This document shows positions 63,816 through 64,000 of a DNA stretch of 64,000 nucleotides, piece by piece. Source of the stretch: Nitrospirota bacterium (GTDB taxonomy: Bacteria; Nitrospirota; Nitrospiria; SBBL01; JAADHI01); the NCBI GenBank assembly GCA_029261165.1, contig JAJDBV010000066.1, positions 41,925 to 105,924 of the forward strand, given 5' to 3'. A model generated the notes under the pieces. That model did no database searches. It saw nothing but the letters and a program-made list of their open reading frames with translations, and was not told the origin of the DNA. Position 1 is the first letter of the stretch; every line of letters starts with the position of its first letter. A program made the translations under genes and the position numbers.

Positions 63816-63845
63816 ATTATAACGTAGTTATGCGCTCTTTTTCAA
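63816..63845 (-). promoter_or_regulatory. Sigma70 promoter for the pheA operon
   Basis: On the minus strand TTGAAA (63840-63845) and a perfect TATAAT (63816-63821) are separated by 18 bp. Transcription would begin near 63809, leaving a leader of about 25 nt that carries the GGAGG of pheA. It is the only clear promoter seen for the eleven genes down to 52584, though internal ones may exist. Confidence 0.75.
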
Positions 63846-63864
63846 GAACTTTACGCCCTTCGAA

Positions 63865-63932
63865 TTGACTCAAATAAAATGTTACCGAAGCGGCCTCAGA
63901 GGAGGGATCGTTGACTCATAATAAATGTTACC
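63865..63932. repeat. Two 22-bp direct repeats, probable insertion-sequence end
   Basis: TTGACTCAAATAAAATGTTACC (split here as TTGACTCA and ATGTTACC with AT-rich middle) occurs at 63865-63886 and, nearly identical, at 63911-63932, 46 bp apart. They lie just outside the start of a probable transposase gene and may be transposase-binding sites. Confidence 0.55.
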
Positions 63933-63962
63933 CAAAGATTTCGATAAAAGGAGGGTACTATT

Positions 63963-64000
63963 GTGAGTCCACGATCCAAAAAGGAATACCTGCAAGCCGT
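63963..64000 (+). CDS. Start of a probable transposase (cut by window end)
   Basis: Only 12 codons are visible (MSPRSKKEYLQA, then the window ends). The GTG start has AAAGGAGGG 7 nt upstream, an excellent ribosome binding site. The peptide resembles the start of integrase-core transposases that begin with a basic SPRSKxEYxxA segment, from memory of that family. Together with the two 22-bp repeats upstream, an insertion sequence entering the window from the right is likely. Confidence 0.5.
   Translation, partial: MSPRSKKEYLQA

Overview
The window reads as chromosomal DNA of a Gram-negative bacterium of moderate GC content. The evidence is single-copy housekeeping genes, a Tat-exported molybdoenzyme, a multihaem quinol dehydrogenase, a lipoprotein, SppA and a six-domain ribosomal protein S1. 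The long run pheA-hisC-aroF-tyrA-aroA-cmk-plsC-ispH-rpsA-sppA-ihf, the Rel/HD-GYP/DUF4388 style of regulators and the many intergenic palindromes fit the Nitrospirota or a neighbouring deep lineage (Desulfobacterota, Methylomirabilota). That placement is inference: no rRNA or tRNA gene was found.

Region 1 (1-13 kb) is accessory. Three response regulators surround a bacteriohaemerythrin and a compact nitrate-reductase-like module (napA-like, four-haem napC-like, small membrane protein). One regulator has a degenerate HD-GYP domain, one a short tail and one GGDEF+EAL domains. On the minus strand follow a methyltransferase, a two-subunit sodium/solute symporter and a large RCC1-repeat lipoprotein.

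Region 2 (13-30 kb, plus strand) is housekeeping: hemW, rimO, smc, then pdxJ-acpS-nnrE/D-hyp-tsaE-udg-HIT-lapA-mutS-pdxH, tightly packed with several overlaps. The vitamin B6 genes pdxJ and pdxH stand at its two ends. A prepilin-like protein and a HAMP membrane protein follow.

Region 3 (30-51 kb, minus strand) holds purine synthesis (purB, purS, purQ, purL, purF, interrupted by two signalling genes), riboflavin synthesis (ribBA, ribH) with nusB, glnA overlapping nadE, a bifunctional Rel/SpoT, and a HEAT-repeat/HD-GYP pair. hisS (plus) diverges from the HEAT gene across two near-consensus sigma70 promoters.

Region 4 (52.5-63.8 kb, minus strand) is one long transcription unit, probably driven by a promoter at 63.82-63.85 kb. 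It makes aromatic amino acids (pheA, aroF, tyrA, aroA, with hisC), then cmk, plsC, ispH, rpsA, sppA and an IHF/HU protein. The right edge enters what looks like the end of an insertion sequence.

The least explained DNA is intergenic. There are at least four kinds of repeat: a palindromic hairpin family (three copies, 52-63 kb), a GC-rich bipartite motif (about 13, 34, 45 and 52 kb), and two unrelated palindromic elements with terminal inverted repeats (20.3 and 38.7 kb). Several touch or supply stop codons of neighbouring genes. No CRISPR array, prophage, rRNA, tRNA or riboswitch was recognised.
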